From NCBI GenBank assembly GCA_000621185.1, contig JHYZ01000013.1:1-64000 (forward strand): a stretch of DNA of 64,000 bases. Direction: 5' to 3'. The position numbers and the translations under genes were made by a program. Every line of letters starts with the position of its first letter. Positions within the stretch are counted from its first letter, which is position 1. Shown here one piece after another: positions 39,868-50,132 of this stretch. The DNA comes from Franconibacter pulveris DSM 19144. GTDB taxonomy: Bacteria; Pseudomonadota; Gammaproteobacteria; Enterobacterales; Enterobacteriaceae. The notes beneath the pieces are model-generated. The model did not search any database and had not been told where the DNA came from. It saw nothing but the letters and a program-made list of their open reading frames with translations.

Positions 39868-41262
39868 ATGGCAAATCTAAAAAAGCGCGAACGGGCTAAA
39901 ACGAATGCATCGTTAATCTCCATGGTGCAACGGTTCTCTGATATCACCATCATGTTCACCGGGCTATGGCTGGTGTGCCGGCTCAGTGGGTTGCCTTTCT
40001 TCTATATGCATCTGCTGATGGCGCTGATAGCCCTTGTGGTGTTTCAGATGATTGGCGGCATGACCGACTTCTACCGCTCCTGGCGCGGCGTGAAGATATC
40101 AACCGAACTGTTGCTGCTATTGCAAAACTGGACGCTGGCGCTCGTTTTCAGCGCTGGCCTGCTGGCCTTTAACGATGATTTTAACGTCAGCTTCGGCACT
40201 TACCTCGCCTGGTATCTGCTTTCCAGCGTCGGCATGGTGGTATGCCGCTCCTGTATTCGCATCGGCGCGGGCTGGCTGCGCAACCACGGCTATAACACCC
40301 GTCGGGTGGCGATTGCCGGGCCGTTGCCGGTAGGCCAGGAGCTGGCGGAAAGCTTTCGCAACGAGCCGTGGCTGGGCTTTGAGGTGATGGGCGTTTATCA
40401 CGACCCGCTGCCGGACGGCGTGCCGTCGCAGTGGGCAGGCACCACGGAACAGCTGGTGGAAGATGCGAAAGCGGGAAAAATTCATAACGTCTATATCGCG
40501 ATGTCGATGAACGACGCCGCGAGCATCAAAAAGCTGGTGCGCGATCTCTCCGATACCACCTGCTCGGTGATGATGATCCCGGATGTGTTCACCTTCAATA
40601 TCCTGCACTCGCGTCTTGATGAAGTGAACGGCGTGCCGGTGGTGCCGCTGTTTGACACGCCGCTTTCGGGCATTAACCGCGTACTCAAGCGCATTGAGGA
40701 CATCATTCTCTCGTCCTTAATCCTGCTGCTGATTTCGCCGGTGCTGCTGTGCATCGCGGTGGCGGTGAAAGTGAGCTCGCCAGGCCCGATTATTTTCCGC
40801 CAGACCCGCTACGGGATGGACGGCAAGCCGATTAAGGTCTGGAAGTTCCGCTCTATGCGGGTGATGGAGAACGACGCGGTCGTAGTGCAGGCGACGCAGA
40901 ACGATCCGCGCGTCACCAAAGTGGGCAGTTTCCTGCGCCGTACTTCGCTTGATGAGTTGCCGCAGTTTATTAATGTGCTCACCGGCGGCATGTCGATTGT
41001 CGGCCCGCGCCCGCATGCGGTCGCGCATAACGAGCAGTATCGCGCGCTGATTGAAGGTTACATGCTGCGCCATAAAGTGAAGCCAGGCATCACCGGCTGG
41101 GCGCAGATCAACGGCTGGCGCGGCGAGACGGATACTCTGGAGAAGATGGAAAAACGTGTCGAATTTGACCTCGAGTATATTCGCGAGTGGAGCCTGTGGC
41201 TTGATATCAAAATCGTCTTTCTCACCATCTTCAAAGGCTTTGTGAACAAAGCGGCGTATTAA
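39868..41262 (+). CDS. wcaJ: Undecaprenyl-phosphate glucose phosphotransferase WcaJ
   Basis: Initiates colanic acid synthesis by moving glucose-1-phosphate from UDP-glucose to undecaprenyl phosphate. It is a polyprenyl-phosphate hexose-1-phosphate transferase of 464 residues with four N-terminal helices, a Rossmann-like cytosolic domain, a re-entrant helix (about 280-300) and a catalytic C-terminal domain with KVWKFRSMRV and DELPQFINVLTGGMSIVGPRP. ATG 39868 gives the E. coli length; an upstream ATG at 39823 is less likely. It ends 9 bp before wzxC. Confidence 0.97.
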   Translation: MANLKKRERAKTNASLISMVQRFSDITIMFTGLWLVCRLSGLPFFYMHLLMALIALVVFQMIGGMTDFYRSWRGVKISTELLLLLQNWTLALVFSAGLLAFNDDFNVSFGTYLAWYLLSSVGMVVCRSCIRIGAGWLRNHGYNTRRVAIAGPLPVGQELAESFRNEPWLGFEVMGVYHDPLPDGVPSQWAGTTEQLVEDAKAGKIHNVYIAMSMNDAASIKKLVRDLSDTTCSVMMIPDVFTFNILHSRLDEVNGVPVVPLFDTPLSGINRVLKRIEDIILSSLILLLISPVLLCIAVAVKVSSPGPIIFRQTRYGMDGKPIKVWKFRSMRVMENDAVVVQATQNDPRVTKVGSFLRRTSLDELPQFINVLTGGMSIVGPRPHAVAHNEQYRALIEGYMLRHKVKPGITGWAQINGWRGETDTLEKMEKRVEFDLEYIREWSLWLDIKIVFLTIFKGFVNKAAY

Positions 41263-41271
41263 GGATTTGTC

Positions 41272-42750
41272 ATGAGCCTCAGAGAAAAAACCATCAGCGG
41301 CGCCAAATGGTCCGCTATTTCCACCGTCATCATCATCGCCCTCGGCTTGTTGCAGATGACGTGGCTGGCCCGCCTGATGGATAACCACCAGTTCGGGTTG
41401 CTGACCATTTCGCTTGTGATAATCGCCCTTGCCGATACGCTTTCCGACTTCGGTATCGCCAACTCGATTATCCAGCGTAAAGAGATTAGCCATCTGGAGT
41501 TAACAACCCTCTACTGGCTTAACGTTGGGCTTGGCGTGCTGGTGTGCGTGGTGGTTTTCTCGCTGAGCGGCGTTATCGCCGCGCTGCTGCATAACCCGGA
41601 TCTCGCGCCGCTTATCAAAACGCTGGCCTTTGCTTTTGTGGTCATCCCCCACGGCCAGCAGTTCCGCGCCCTGATGCAAAAGGAGCTGGAATTTAACAAG
41701 ATAGGCATGATAGAGACGCTGGCGGTGCTGTCGGGCTTTACCTTCACGGTGATTAGCGCGCATTACTGGCCGGTGGCGATGACGGCGATTATCGGTTATC
41801 TGGTCAATACCGTGGTGCGCACCGCGCTGTTTGGTTTTGCCGGACGTAAAATCTACCGCCCGGGGCTGCACTTCTCGCTCCCTTCTGTTGCCTCTAACCT
41901 CAAGTTTGGCGCGTGGCTCACTGCCGACAGCGTAGTGAACTACATCAACACCAACCTCTCGACGCTGGTGCTGGCGCGAATTCTTGGCGCGGGTGCGGCG
42001 GGGGGCTTTAACCTTGCCTATAACCTGGCGGTAGTCCCGCCTGCCAAGCTCAACCCGATTATTACCCGCGTGCTGTTCCCGGCTTTCGCCAAGATTCAGG
42101 ACGATACCGAGAAACTGCGCGTGAACTATTACAAACTCATCTCCATGGTGGGGATTATCAACTTCCCGGCGCTGCTGGGGCTGCTGGTGGTTGCCGACTC
42201 TTTCGTGCGGGTGGTGTTCGGCGAGCGCTGGCTGTTTATTACGCCGGTGCTGCAACTGCTGTGCATCGTCGGGCTGCTGCGCGCCATTGGCAACCCCATC
42301 GGCTCGCTGCTGATGGCGAAAGCGCGCATGGATATCAGCTTTAAATTCAACCTGTTTAAAACGGTGCTGTTTGTGCCCGCCATTATCGTCGGCGGTCATA
42401 TGGGCGGCGTTTTGGGCGTGACCATTGGCTTTTTGTCGGTGCAGATAATTAATACCGTACTGACCTATTTTGTTCTTATTAAACCGATACTTGGACCGAG
42501 TTATCGCGACTACATTTACAGCATCTGGTTACCTTTCCGCTTATCTTTGCCCACCGTTCTGGTGAGCGGCGGGCTGGGGTATTTCCTCCCGGGGCAACTC
42601 CCTTTCGCGGCGTTGCTAATTCTTCAGGTGGTTGCTGGCGTCGCGGCATTTGCGCTGACCTTGCTTTTTTCTCGTGAACCGCTGGTGCTTGAGATTAAGC
42701 GACAGCTGTGCCGTAGCGACAAGTTGAAAGCCTTATTGCGCGTGAGCTGA
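41272..42750 (+). CDS. wzxC: Colanic acid flippase WzxC
   Basis: MOP-superfamily flippase that moves the lipid-linked colanic acid unit across the inner membrane. It has 492 residues (E. coli length), about twelve to fourteen hydrophobic helices, and the Polysacc_synt N-terminal block starting MSLREKTISGAKWSAIST. It works between the Wca glycosyltransferases and the polymerase WcaD. Confidence 0.97.
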   Translation: MSLREKTISGAKWSAISTVIIIALGLLQMTWLARLMDNHQFGLLTISLVIIALADTLSDFGIANSIIQRKEISHLELTTLYWLNVGLGVLVCVVVFSLSGVIAALLHNPDLAPLIKTLAFAFVVIPHGQQFRALMQKELEFNKIGMIETLAVLSGFTFTVISAHYWPVAMTAIIGYLVNTVVRTALFGFAGRKIYRPGLHFSLPSVASNLKFGAWLTADSVVNYINTNLSTLVLARILGAGAAGGFNLAYNLAVVPPAKLNPIITRVLFPAFAKIQDDTEKLRVNYYKLISMVGIINFPALLGLLVVADSFVRVVFGERWLFITPVLQLLCIVGLLRAIGNPIGSLLMAKARMDISFKFNLFKTVLFVPAIIVGGHMGGVLGVTIGFLSVQIINTVLTYFVLIKPILGPSYRDYIYSIWLPFRLSLPTVLVSGGLGYFLPGQLPFAALLILQVVAGVAAFALTLLFSREPLVLEIKRQLCRSDKLKALLRVS

Positions 42751-42789
42751 ATTTTAAACACGCGCTGTTGTTAAGATGACGAGGTCATA

Positions 42790-44070
42790 ATGAAGATTTT
42801 AATTTTGGGTAACCATACCTGCGGTAACCGTGGCGACAGTGCCATTCTCCGCGGCCTGATTGACGCCATCCATTCGCTGGATAAATGCGTAAAAATCGAT
42901 GTGATGAGCCGCTACCCGGTAAGCTCCGCAAGCCTGTTAGGCCGCCCGGTAATAAAAGATGGCCTCTATGAACACATGAAAAAGGCGAATAACGCGGCGG
43001 GCGTGATGGGCCGCGTGAAAAAAGTGCTGCGTCGCAAGTATCAACATAAAGTGTTGCTGGCGAAAGTGACCGAGCGCGGCAAGCTCAGTAAGGTCTCGGT
43101 ACCGAAAGCGTTTACGGATTTCGTTAATACGCTTGAGCAGTATGACGCCATTATTCAGGTGGGCGGCTCGTTTTTCGTCGACCTGTATGGCGTTTCCCAG
43201 TTTGAACATGCGCTGTGCAGTTTTATGGCGAAGAAGCCTATCTACATGATTGGCCACAGCGTTGGGCCGTTCAACGACCCGCAGTTTAACGAAGTGGCTA
43301 ACCATGTGTTTAGCCATGCCGATGCGCTGGTGCTGCGCGAAACGGTAAGCCGCGATCTGATGGAAAAGTTCGGTATTAATACGGAGAAGGTAGAGCAGGG
43401 CGTGGATACCGCCTGGCTGGTGGACCGAGAGGCTAACGATATAACGCTGGAATACGCCGTTGACCACTGGCTGAACGTGATTCGCCAGCGCAAAACCGTG
43501 GCGATTACCCTGCGTGACCTCGCGCCGTTCGACAAACGCCTTGGCACCACGCAGCAGGCTTATGAAAAAGCTTTCGCCATTATGGTCAATCAGCTTATCG
43601 CCGACGGTTATCAGGTGCTGGCGCTCTCCACCTGTACCGGCATCGACAGCTATAACAAAGATGACCGCATGGTGGCGCTTAAGCTGCAATCCCTGATTGA
43701 GCAGCCGGAACACTATCATGTCGTGATGGATGAACTTAACGATCTGGAAATGGGCAAGCTGCTCGGCGCCTGCCAGCTCACTGTTGGCACCCGTCTGCAC
43801 TCCGCCATTATCTCTATGAACTTCGGCACGCCAGCCATCGCCATCAACTATGAACACAAGTCTGCGGGCATCATGAAGCAGCTTGGCATGCCGGAAATGG
43901 CGGTGGAAATTCGCAACCTGCTTGATGGCTCTCTCCAGCAGAAGGTGAGCGAAACGCTAGAGAAGCTGCCGGAGATTAACCAACGCCTGGAGACGGCGGT
44001 GCAGGCTGAGCGCGAAAATGGCCTGCGCATGGTGGAGGCTGTGCTGCAACGCGCGCGGGAGGGGAAATGA
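42790..44070 (+). CDS. wcaK: Colanic acid pyruvyl transferase WcaK
   Basis: A 426-residue member of the polysaccharide pyruvyl transferase family, which adds a pyruvate ketal to a sugar of the colanic acid unit. The N-terminus has NHTCGNRGDSAILRGL, and the C-terminal half has GTRLHSAIISMNFGTPAIAINYEHK, with the His and Glu expected in this family. A GAGG site precedes the ATG. The stop overlaps the wcaL start by 4 bp. Confidence 0.95.
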   Translation: MKILILGNHTCGNRGDSAILRGLIDAIHSLDKCVKIDVMSRYPVSSASLLGRPVIKDGLYEHMKKANNAAGVMGRVKKVLRRKYQHKVLLAKVTERGKLSKVSVPKAFTDFVNTLEQYDAIIQVGGSFFVDLYGVSQFEHALCSFMAKKPIYMIGHSVGPFNDPQFNEVANHVFSHADALVLRETVSRDLMEKFGINTEKVEQGVDTAWLVDREANDITLEYAVDHWLNVIRQRKTVAITLRDLAPFDKRLGTTQQAYEKAFAIMVNQLIADGYQVLALSTCTGIDSYNKDDRMVALKLQSLIEQPEHYHVVMDELNDLEMGKLLGACQLTVGTRLHSAIISMNFGTPAIAINYEHKSAGIMKQLGMPEMAVEIRNLLDGSLQQKVSETLEKLPEINQRLETAVQAERENGLRMVEAVLQRAREGK

Positions 44071-45287
44071 AGGTTGGTTTCTTCCTGCTAAAATTCCCGG
44101 TGGCGTCGGAAACGTTCGTGCTCAACCAGATTGTCGCGTTTATCGACATGGGGTATGAGGTGGAGATTGTCGCTCTGCAAAAAGGGGACATGCAGAATAC
44201 GCACGCGGCCTACACTCAGTACGGCCTTGCGCAAAAAACCACCTGGCTGCTGGATGAGCCCGAAGGCAAGCTGGCGAAGCTGCGCTCGCGGGCGGGCAAC
44301 ACCTTAAAGGGGGCACTGCGCCCCCGTACCTGGAAAGCGTTGGATAAAAAACGCTACGGCGATGAAGCGCGTAACCTGATCCTCTCCGCCATTTGTGGAC
44401 GGGTAAAAGAGCCGCTCGTGGCCGATGTGTTTATCGCCCATTTCGGCCCGGCAGGCGTTACCGCCGCGAAGTTGCGCGAGCTGGGGATTTTGCAGGGCAA
44501 AATCGCTACCGTCTTCCATGGCATCGATATTTCGCACCGCGACGCGCTCGCGCACTACACGCCCGAATATCAACAGCTTTTTCGCCGTGGCGACCTGATG
44601 TTGCCCATCAGCGAGCTGTGGGCCAGCCGGCTGAAGGCGATGGGCTGTCCGGACGAGAAAATTGCGGTGTCGCGTATGGGTGTCGACATGGAGAAATTCT
44701 CCCTGCGTCCGCTTAAAGTGCCTGGTTCGCCGCTGGAGATTATCTCTGTCGCCCGGCTTACCGAGAAAAAAGGGCTGCATGTGGCGATTGACGCTTGCCG
44801 CCTGTTAAAAGCGCGCGGCGTGAACTTTCGTTACAACATTCTGGGTATCGGTCCCTGGGAGCAGCGCCTGCGCGCGCTTATCCAACAACATGATTTGCAG
44901 GATCGCGTTTTCATGCCGGGCTTTAAGCCAAGCCATGAGGTGAAAGCGATGCTCGATCAGGCCGATCTCTTCCTGCTGCCTTCCGTCACTGGCGCTGATG
45001 GCGATATGGAAGGTATCCCGGTGGCGTTGATGGAGGCGATGGCGGTCGGTATTCCCGTCGTTTCAACCCTGCACAGCGGCATCCCGGAACTTATCGACGC
45101 GGGCAAATCGGGCTGGCTGGTGCCGGAGAATGACGCTGCGGCGCTGGCTGAGCGCCTGCAGGCTTTCGCAAGCCTGCAGGAAGCGGAGCTTCGTCCGATG
45201 CTAAGCCTCGCCCGCCGCAAAGTGGAAACTGACTTCAATCAGCAGGTCATTTATCGTGAGCTTGCCGGTCTGCTGCAAGCGCTATAG
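44067..45287 (+). CDS. wcaL: Colanic acid glycosyltransferase WcaL
   Basis: A GT4-type glycosyltransferase of 406 residues. The donor domain contains SVARLTEKKGLHVAIDACRLL and the retaining-enzyme motif DMEGIPVALMEAMAVGIPVVST, with the two Glu spaced as EX7E. In E. coli it adds a late sugar, probably galactose, to the colanic acid unit. It overlaps wcaK and is followed by wcaM after 13 bp. Confidence 0.95.
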   Translation: MKVGFFLLKFPVASETFVLNQIVAFIDMGYEVEIVALQKGDMQNTHAAYTQYGLAQKTTWLLDEPEGKLAKLRSRAGNTLKGALRPRTWKALDKKRYGDEARNLILSAICGRVKEPLVADVFIAHFGPAGVTAAKLRELGILQGKIATVFHGIDISHRDALAHYTPEYQQLFRRGDLMLPISELWASRLKAMGCPDEKIAVSRMGVDMEKFSLRPLKVPGSPLEIISVARLTEKKGLHVAIDACRLLKARGVNFRYNILGIGPWEQRLRALIQQHDLQDRVFMPGFKPSHEVKAMLDQADLFLLPSVTGADGDMEGIPVALMEAMAVGIPVVSTLHSGIPELIDAGKSGWLVPENDAAALAERLQAFASLQEAELRPMLSLARRKVETDFNQQVIYRELAGLLQAL

Positions 45288-45300
45288 AGCCTGAGGTATC

Positions 45301-46716
45301 ATGCGTAAAGAGATAAAAACTTCACTCCTTCTTTCCCGCCGCTCCCTTCTGCAAGCCAGCTCCGCGCTGGCGCTTCTTCCGCTCTTCCCCTTCGCCGCCC
45401 GCGCGCAAAGCCGCGCCGACAGCGTCAGTATTGCCCGGTACAACCGCAACGACATGCCTGCCGCGTTTAAACAGGCTTTCGCCGAGGCGCAGACGGTAGA
45501 AGTGCCTGCTGATACGGTGTGCGATAACTTCAACAGCGCCGTCTTTATTCCGGCGGGAAAAACGTTGCTGGTGCGCGGCGGCATCAAGGGCAACGGGAAA
45601 GGACGTTTCGTGTTGCAGGATGGCTGTCAGGTTGTGGGAGAGCAGGTCGGCCGCCTGCACAATATTACGCTGGATGTCCGCGGTTCCGATTGTGTTATCA
45701 AGGGGATAGACTTAAGCGGTTTCGGCCCGGTAGCGCAGATTTATATCGGCCAGAAGGAGCCGGCTACGATGCGTAACCTCCTGATTGATAACATCACTGT
45801 GCACGATGCCAATTACGGCATCCTCCGTCAGGGGTTCCGCGACAAAATGGAGGGCGTGCGCATTACCAATGGCCGCTTTACGCACTTACAGGGCGACGCC
45901 ATTGAATGGAACGTGGCTATCAACGACAGCGATATCCTTATCTCAGACCATGTGATTGACCATATCGACTGCACCAACGGCAAAATCAACTGGGGGATCG
46001 GTATTGGGCTTGCCGGCAGCACCTATGATAACGACTACCCTGAAAGCCAGGCGGTGAAAAACTTCGTTGTGGCAAATATCACCGGCAGTAATTGTCGCCA
46101 GCTGGTGCATGTGGAAAACGGCAAACATTTTGTGATTCGCAATATCAAAGCGAAGAATATTAATCACACCTTCAGTAAAAAAGCGGGTATCGATAACGCC
46201 ACGGTGGCGATTTATGGCTGCGATAACTTTATTATCGATCAAGTAAATATGACCAACAGCGCAGGCATGTTGATTGGTTATGGCGTCGTTAAGGGTAACT
46301 ACCTTTCCATCCCGCAAAACTTCAAGCTCAACGATATCCACCTCGATAATACCCACATGCCTTATAAGAGCCGGGGCATTCAAATCTCGTCTGGCAACAC
46401 GACATCGTTCGTCGCTATCACCAACCTGACGATGAAGCGCGCTACGCTTGAACTCCATAACAAGCCGCAACATCTTTTCCTCAGAAATGTCAGCGTTATG
46501 CAGGATTCTGCCGTTGGCCCGGCGCTAAAAATGCACTTTGATTTGCGCAAGGATGTGCGGGGGCGCTTTATGGCGAAGGAAGATACGCTGCTTTCGCTGG
46601 CGGATATTCACGCAATCGATGAAAGAGGCCGGCAGTCGGTAGATATAGATCGGGTGGATCAGCAGCATGTTAACGCGCAAAGGTTGAATTTTAAGCTGGC
46701 GGTAACCCAGAAGTGA
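45301..46716 (+). CDS. wcaM: Colanic acid protein WcaM
   Basis: The last gene of the colanic acid cluster, with 471 residues. The N-terminus carries a twin-arginine-like signal (SRRSLLQ, residues 12-18, then a hydrophobic run ending near AARAQ), consistent with E. coli WcaM being a Tat substrate. The mature part looks like a right-handed parallel beta-helix with repeated short strands ([29 protein letters not shown]), the pectin-lyase-like fold. Its catalytic role is not established. No clear terminator follows before the galF promoter. Confidence 0.94.
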   Translation: MRKEIKTSLLLSRRSLLQASSALALLPLFPFAARAQSRADSVSIARYNRNDMPAAFKQAFAEAQTVEVPADTVCDNFNSAVFIPAGKTLLVRGGIKGNGKGRFVLQDGCQVVGEQVGRLHNITLDVRGSDCVIKGIDLSGFGPVAQIYIGQKEPATMRNLLIDNITVHDANYGILRQGFRDKMEGVRITNGRFTHLQGDAIEWNVAINDSDILISDHVIDHIDCTNGKINWGIGIGLAGSTYDNDYPESQAVKNFVVANITGSNCRQLVHVENGKHFVIRNIKAKNINHTFSKKAGIDNATVAIYGCDNFIIDQVNMTNSAGMLIGYGVVKGNYLSIPQNFKLNDIHLDNTHMPYKSRGIQISSGNTTSFVAITNLTMKRATLELHNKPQHLFLRNVSVMQDSAVGPALKMHFDLRKDVRGRFMAKEDTLLSLADIHAIDERGRQSVDIDRVDQQHVNAQRLNFKLAVTQK

Positions 46717-46888
46717 GCCTTTATCAACTTTGCGAGGATTCTGAGTCCTCACCTAATCAAAGCGTCATATTTTATGTAAAGGGAAATTAGTTACACCTCG
46801 GTTAAGCGTCAACTTTTGACAATTCATGCTGGCTTTGAGATTCCAACAGTCTATAATTCATCAACCCAATTTTGAGGTGACAGAGTAA
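46717..46888 (+). promoter_or_regulatory. wcaM-galF spacer with galF promoter elements
   Basis: A perfect -10 hexamer TATAAT lies at 46852-46857, 31 bp before the galF ATG. The nearest good -35 hexamer, TTGACA (46816-46821), is 30 bp upstream of it, too far for a single sigma-70 promoter, so the true -35 is weak or the two belong to different promoters. GAGGTGA before the ATG is the ribosome site. Confidence 0.5.
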
Positions 46889-47779
46889 ATGGTTAATTTG
46901 AAAGCGGTAATTCCGGTAGCGGGTTTGGGTATGCACATGCTGCCTGCCACTAAAGCCATTCCGAAAGAAATGCTGCCAATCGTCGATAAGCCAATGATTC
47001 AGTACATTGTCGATGAGATTGTGGCTGCAGGCATCAAAGAAATCGTACTGGTGACCCATTCTTCAAAAAACGCAGTGGAAAACCACTTCGACACCTCTTA
47101 TGAGCTTGAGGCGCTGCTTGAACAGCGCGTTAAGCGTCAGTTGCTGGCGGAAGTTCAGTCTATCTGCCCGCCGGGCGTGACCATTATGAACGTACGTCAG
47201 GCGCAGCCGCTTGGCCTTGGCCATTCCATTCTCTGCGCTCGCCCGGTCGTTGGCGATAACCCATTTGTGGTTGTGCTGCCTGATATCATTCTTGACGATG
47301 CCACCGCCGACCCGCTGCGCTATAACCTTGCCGCTATGGTGGCGCGTTTCAATGAAACCAGCCGCAGCCAGGTACTGGCGAAACGGATGTCGGGCGATCT
47401 TTCCGAGTACTCTGTCATCACCACTCAGGAAGCACTGGACAGCGAAGGTAAAGTAAGCCGTATCGTTGACTTCATTGAAAAACCGGATCAACCGCAGACG
47501 CTGAACTCCGATCTGATGGCCGTTGGCCGTTATGTCCTCTCGGCGGATATCTGGGAAGAGCTGGCGAAAACCGAACCGGGCGCCTGGGGCCGTATCCAGT
47601 TGACCGACGCCATTGCGCGCCTCAATGAGAAGCAGCCCGTAGAAGCGATGCTGATGACGGGTGAAAGCTACGACTGCGGCAAGAAAATGGGCTACATGCA
47701 GGCGTTTGTAAACTATGGCCTTCGTAACCTGAAAGAAGGTCAGAAGTTTCGCGACAGCATCAAGAAGCTGCTGGCGTAA
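46889..47779 (+). CDS. galF: UTP-glucose-1-phosphate uridylyltransferase-like GalF
   Basis: A GalU paralogue of 296 residues that marks the left border of enteric O-antigen clusters. The nucleotide-binding loop reads [17 protein letters not shown] where GalU has a GTR segment. This change is characteristic of GalF and explains its low catalytic activity; it is thought to modulate UDP-glucose level. The sugar-binding block [11 protein letters not shown] is intact. A terminator follows about 45 bp downstream. Confidence 0.96.
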   Translation: MVNLKAVIPVAGLGMHMLPATKAIPKEMLPIVDKPMIQYIVDEIVAAGIKEIVLVTHSSKNAVENHFDTSYELEALLEQRVKRQLLAEVQSICPPGVTIMNVRQAQPLGLGHSILCARPVVGDNPFVVVLPDIILDDATADPLRYNLAAMVARFNETSRSQVLAKRMSGDLSEYSVITTQEALDSEGKVSRIVDFIEKPDQPQTLNSDLMAVGRYVLSADIWEELAKTEPGAWGRIQLTDAIARLNEKQPVEAMLMTGESYDCGKKMGYMQAFVNYGLRNLKEGQKFRDSIKKLLA

Positions 47780-47822
47780 TGGCAATTGCCAGCATTGAGG
47801 CTGGCGAGGAAGTTAAAGTGAG

Positions 47823-47877
47823 AAACGGCAATCTGAGCGTTCGGGTCTGAGACTCAATACTCGTTGCCGTTTTTTTA
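47823..47877 (+). terminator. Likely terminator after galF
   Basis: A 9-bp stem, AAACGGCAA (47823-47831) with TTGCCGTTT (47864-47872), continues into a T run. The 32-nt loop is long for an intrinsic terminator but can fold further. A 6-bp hairpin (47788-47793 with 47800-47805) precedes it. It would separate galF from the O-antigen operon. Confidence 0.65.
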
Positions 47878-48047
47878 TTAAAGCTTTTAAAACAAAGGAT
47901 TAAAAGTGGACAGGGGCTTTGTAGAACCAACATTCTTCTTGTTTCTACTGTCCGAAGCGCGCAAAATTAGCATCCATTTAGCGCTAATTATGCAGTAAAA
48001 CGGTTTTTTTGATGGGAATTCGTGACGGCAAAACCCAAGCCAACCCT

Positions 48048-48086
48048 CAGTGCACTGGTAGCTGTAGAGCCAGGGGCGGTAGCATT
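48048..48086 (+). promoter_or_regulatory. JUMPstart/ops element of the O-antigen operon
   Basis: The 39-bp segment follows the JUMPstart consensus closely, starting CAGTGCACTGGTAGCTGTAG, and contains the ops core GGCGGTAG at 48075-48082. It would recruit RfaH to polymerase transcribing the 11.5-kb O-antigen operon. It lies about 110 bp before rmlB. Confidence 0.93.
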
Positions 48087-48089
48087 GTT

Positions 48090-48140
48090 GAAATATTCCT
48101 CGAAAACAGTCATGTGTAAAAGTAGAGCAAGGAATATTTC
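48090..48140 (+). repeat. 11-bp inverted repeat after the O-antigen ops site
   Basis: GAAATATTCCT (48090-48100) and AGGAATATTTC (48130-48140) are exact reverse complements with a 29-nt loop. They begin 7 bp after the ops core in the transcribed leader. Each arm also resembles the RcsAB consensus (10-11 of 14 positions), so it could act as an RNA stem or as a pair of DNA sites. Confidence 0.6.
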
Positions 48141-48192
48141 TACAGAGCTAAAAATGAAAGTTAAATTTATTTAATCAGCGAGACTATTTCAC

Positions 48193-49266
48193 GTGAAAAT
48201 ACTTGTTACCGGTGGGGCTGGCTTTATTGGCTCAGCTGTGGTTCGCCATATTATTAATAATACTCCGGATGAAGTGATTAATGTTGACAAGTTGACCTAT
48301 GCAGGAAACCTCGAGTCGCTTGCTGAGATTGCCGGTCATCGTCGTTATAGCTTTGTACAAGCCGATATTTGCGACCGTTTAACGCTTGAAAAAATCTTTG
48401 TTGAGCACCAACCTGATGCGGTCATGCACCTTGCAGCGGAAAGCCATGTTGATCGTTCCATTACAGGTCCAGCTGCTTTTATCGAAACGAATATCGTAGG
48501 TACGTATACCCTACTTGAAGTTGCACGTACTTATTGGACGCAGTTAGACGCAACGCGTAAAGCAGCTTTTCGTTTCCACCATATTTCCACAGATGAAGTC
48601 TATGGTGATTTGCCGCACCCGGATGAGTGGCATCAAAATAAGGTTTTGCCGCTTTTTACAGAAGAGACGGCTTACGCGCCTAGTAGCCCTTATTCCGCTT
48701 CTAAGGCTTCAAGCGACCATCTGGTCCGCGCGTGGTTACGCACCTATGGCTTACCGACAATTGTGACTAATTGCTCAAATAACTATGGTCCATACCATTT
48801 CCCAGAAAAGTTGATTCCGTTGGTCATTCTTAACGCCCTGGAGGGCAAACCGCTGCCCATTTACGGTAAGGGCGATCAAATTCGCGATTGGTTATATGTT
48901 GAAGACCATGCACGCGCACTCTATACCGTAGTAACTAAAGGCAAGGTTGGCGAGACTTATAATATCGGTGGTCATAATGAGAAGAAAAACATCGATGTGG
49001 TACAGACTATCTGTGACCTATTGGATGAAATGGTGCCTAAGGCAAAGCCATATCGTGAGCAGATTATCTATGTAGCGGACCGTCCTGGTCACGACCGACG
49101 TTATGCAATTGATGCCGATAAAATTAATCGCGAGCTTGGCTGGACACCACAAGAGACGTTTGCGACTGGTATTAAAAAAACGATTGTATGGTATTTAAAA
49201 AATCAAGAGTGGTGCCAAAGGGTGCAGGATGGCAGCTATCAGCGCGAACGTTTAGGATTAGAATAA
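48193..49266 (+). CDS. rmlB: dTDP-glucose 4,6-dehydratase RmlB
   Basis: Makes dTDP-4-keto-6-deoxyglucose, the branch point for rhamnose and for 3- or 4-amino sugars. It is a short-chain dehydrogenase fold of 357 residues with Rossmann GGAGFIG at 7-13, active-site STDEVYGD and catalytic Tyr/Lys in [13 protein letters not shown]. It starts with GTG, as in E. coli rfbB, with a weak ribosome site. Because rmlC and rmlD are absent, its product here must go to FdtA rather than to rhamnose. rmlA follows after 1 bp. Confidence 0.97.
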   Translation: MKILVTGGAGFIGSAVVRHIINNTPDEVINVDKLTYAGNLESLAEIAGHRRYSFVQADICDRLTLEKIFVEHQPDAVMHLAAESHVDRSITGPAAFIETNIVGTYTLLEVARTYWTQLDATRKAAFRFHHISTDEVYGDLPHPDEWHQNKVLPLFTEETAYAPSSPYSASKASSDHLVRAWLRTYGLPTIVTNCSNNYGPYHFPEKLIPLVILNALEGKPLPIYGKGDQIRDWLYVEDHARALYTVVTKGKVGETYNIGGHNEKKNIDVVQTICDLLDEMVPKAKPYREQIIYVADRPGHDRRYAIDADKINRELGWTPQETFATGIKKTIVWYLKNQEWCQRVQDGSYQRERLGLE

Positions 49267-49267
49267 T

Positions 49268-50131
49268 ATGAAAGGTATAATACTGGCGGGTGGTTCAGGA
49301 ACTCGTTTATATCCCGTAACCATGGGCGTCTCAAAACAGCTCCTCCCTATTTATGATAAGCCTATGATCTACTATCCACTGTCAGTATTAATGTTGGCAG
49401 GGATACAGGATATACTTATTATTACGACTCCAGAAGATCAAGATAGCTTTAAACGGCTCCTGTCCGATGGAAGTCAGTTCGGTATAAAATTATCCTACGA
49501 AATACAAGAAAAACCGGAGGGTCTTGCTCAGGCTTTTATCATTGGAGAAGCATTTATTGGCAAAGACCCTGTTTGCTTAGTGTTGGGCGATAATATTTTC
49601 TTCGGCCAAGGTTTTAGCCCTAAACTCAAAAGCGTGGTTGAGCGTAATGATGGGGCTACCGTATTCGGCTATCAGGTTATGGATCCTGAACGTTTCGGCG
49701 TAGTTGAATTCGATGAAAACAATAAAGCAATTTCTATCGAGGAAAAACCGAAAGCGCCCAAATCAAACTGGGCGGTGACTGGTTTATATTTTTACGATAA
49801 CAACGTAATTGAAATTGCTAAAAATGTAAAACCTTCTGCACGCGGCGAATTAGAAATTACAACCGTAAATGAAGAGTACTTGAAAAGAAATAAACTTCAT
49901 GTTGAGCAACTTGGCCGTGGCTTCGCCTGGTTGGACACCGGCACGCATGACAGCTTAATTGAGGCTGGCAGTTTTGTTGAGACAGTTCAGAAGCGACAAG
50001 GCATGATGGTGGCCTGTCCCGAAGAAATAGCCTGGCGTAATGGATGGTTAACAGTAGACGAACTTCGCGAGCGCGGGCAAATGCTTAAGAAAAACCATTA
50101 CGGCAAATATCTACTAAAACTTATTAATTAA
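49268..50131 (+). CDS. rmlA: Glucose-1-phosphate thymidylyltransferase RmlA
   Basis: Makes dTDP-glucose from glucose-1-phosphate and dTTP. It has 287 residues with the nucleotidyl-transfer motif GGSGTRLYP at 8-16, the [15 protein letters not shown] block, and a C-terminal allosteric region ([19 protein letters not shown]). The sequence is of the enteric RmlA1 type. It sits between rmlB and fdtA with single-base gaps. Confidence 0.97.
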   Translation: MKGIILAGGSGTRLYPVTMGVSKQLLPIYDKPMIYYPLSVLMLAGIQDILIITTPEDQDSFKRLLSDGSQFGIKLSYEIQEKPEGLAQAFIIGEAFIGKDPVCLVLGDNIFFGQGFSPKLKSVVERNDGATVFGYQVMDPERFGVVEFDENNKAISIEEKPKAPKSNWAVTGLYFYDNNVIEIAKNVKPSARGELEITTVNEEYLKRNKLHVEQLGRGFAWLDTGTHDSLIEAGSFVETVQKRQGMMVACPEEIAWRNGWLTVDELRERGQMLKKNHYGKYLLKLIN

Positions 50132-50132
50132 T

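Larger units (their letters stand above)
47878..48192 (+). promoter_or_regulatory. O-antigen operon promoter and leader region
   Basis: This 315-bp region before rmlB is non-coding and AT-rich. It has a bulged inverted repeat (47908-47913 with 47948-47953, plus TAGAA/TTCTA inside), an inverted repeat AATTAGC (47965-47971) with GCTAATT (47983-47989), the JUMPstart element, and an 11-bp inverted repeat at 48090-48140. The promoter should be upstream of the JUMPstart, but I could not fix its hexamers. Confidence 0.6.

Noticed and set aside
46816-46857. TTGACA and TATAAT before galF as one strong sigma-70 promoter
   Set aside because: The spacing is 30 bp instead of about 17, so the two hexamers cannot belong to the same promoter.
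47779-47850. Short 23-codon frame overlapping the galF stop
   Set aside because: It has no ribosome site and overlaps the probable terminator. The 12-bp palindrome TGGCAATTGCCA at 47780-47791 is better explained as part of local RNA structure.
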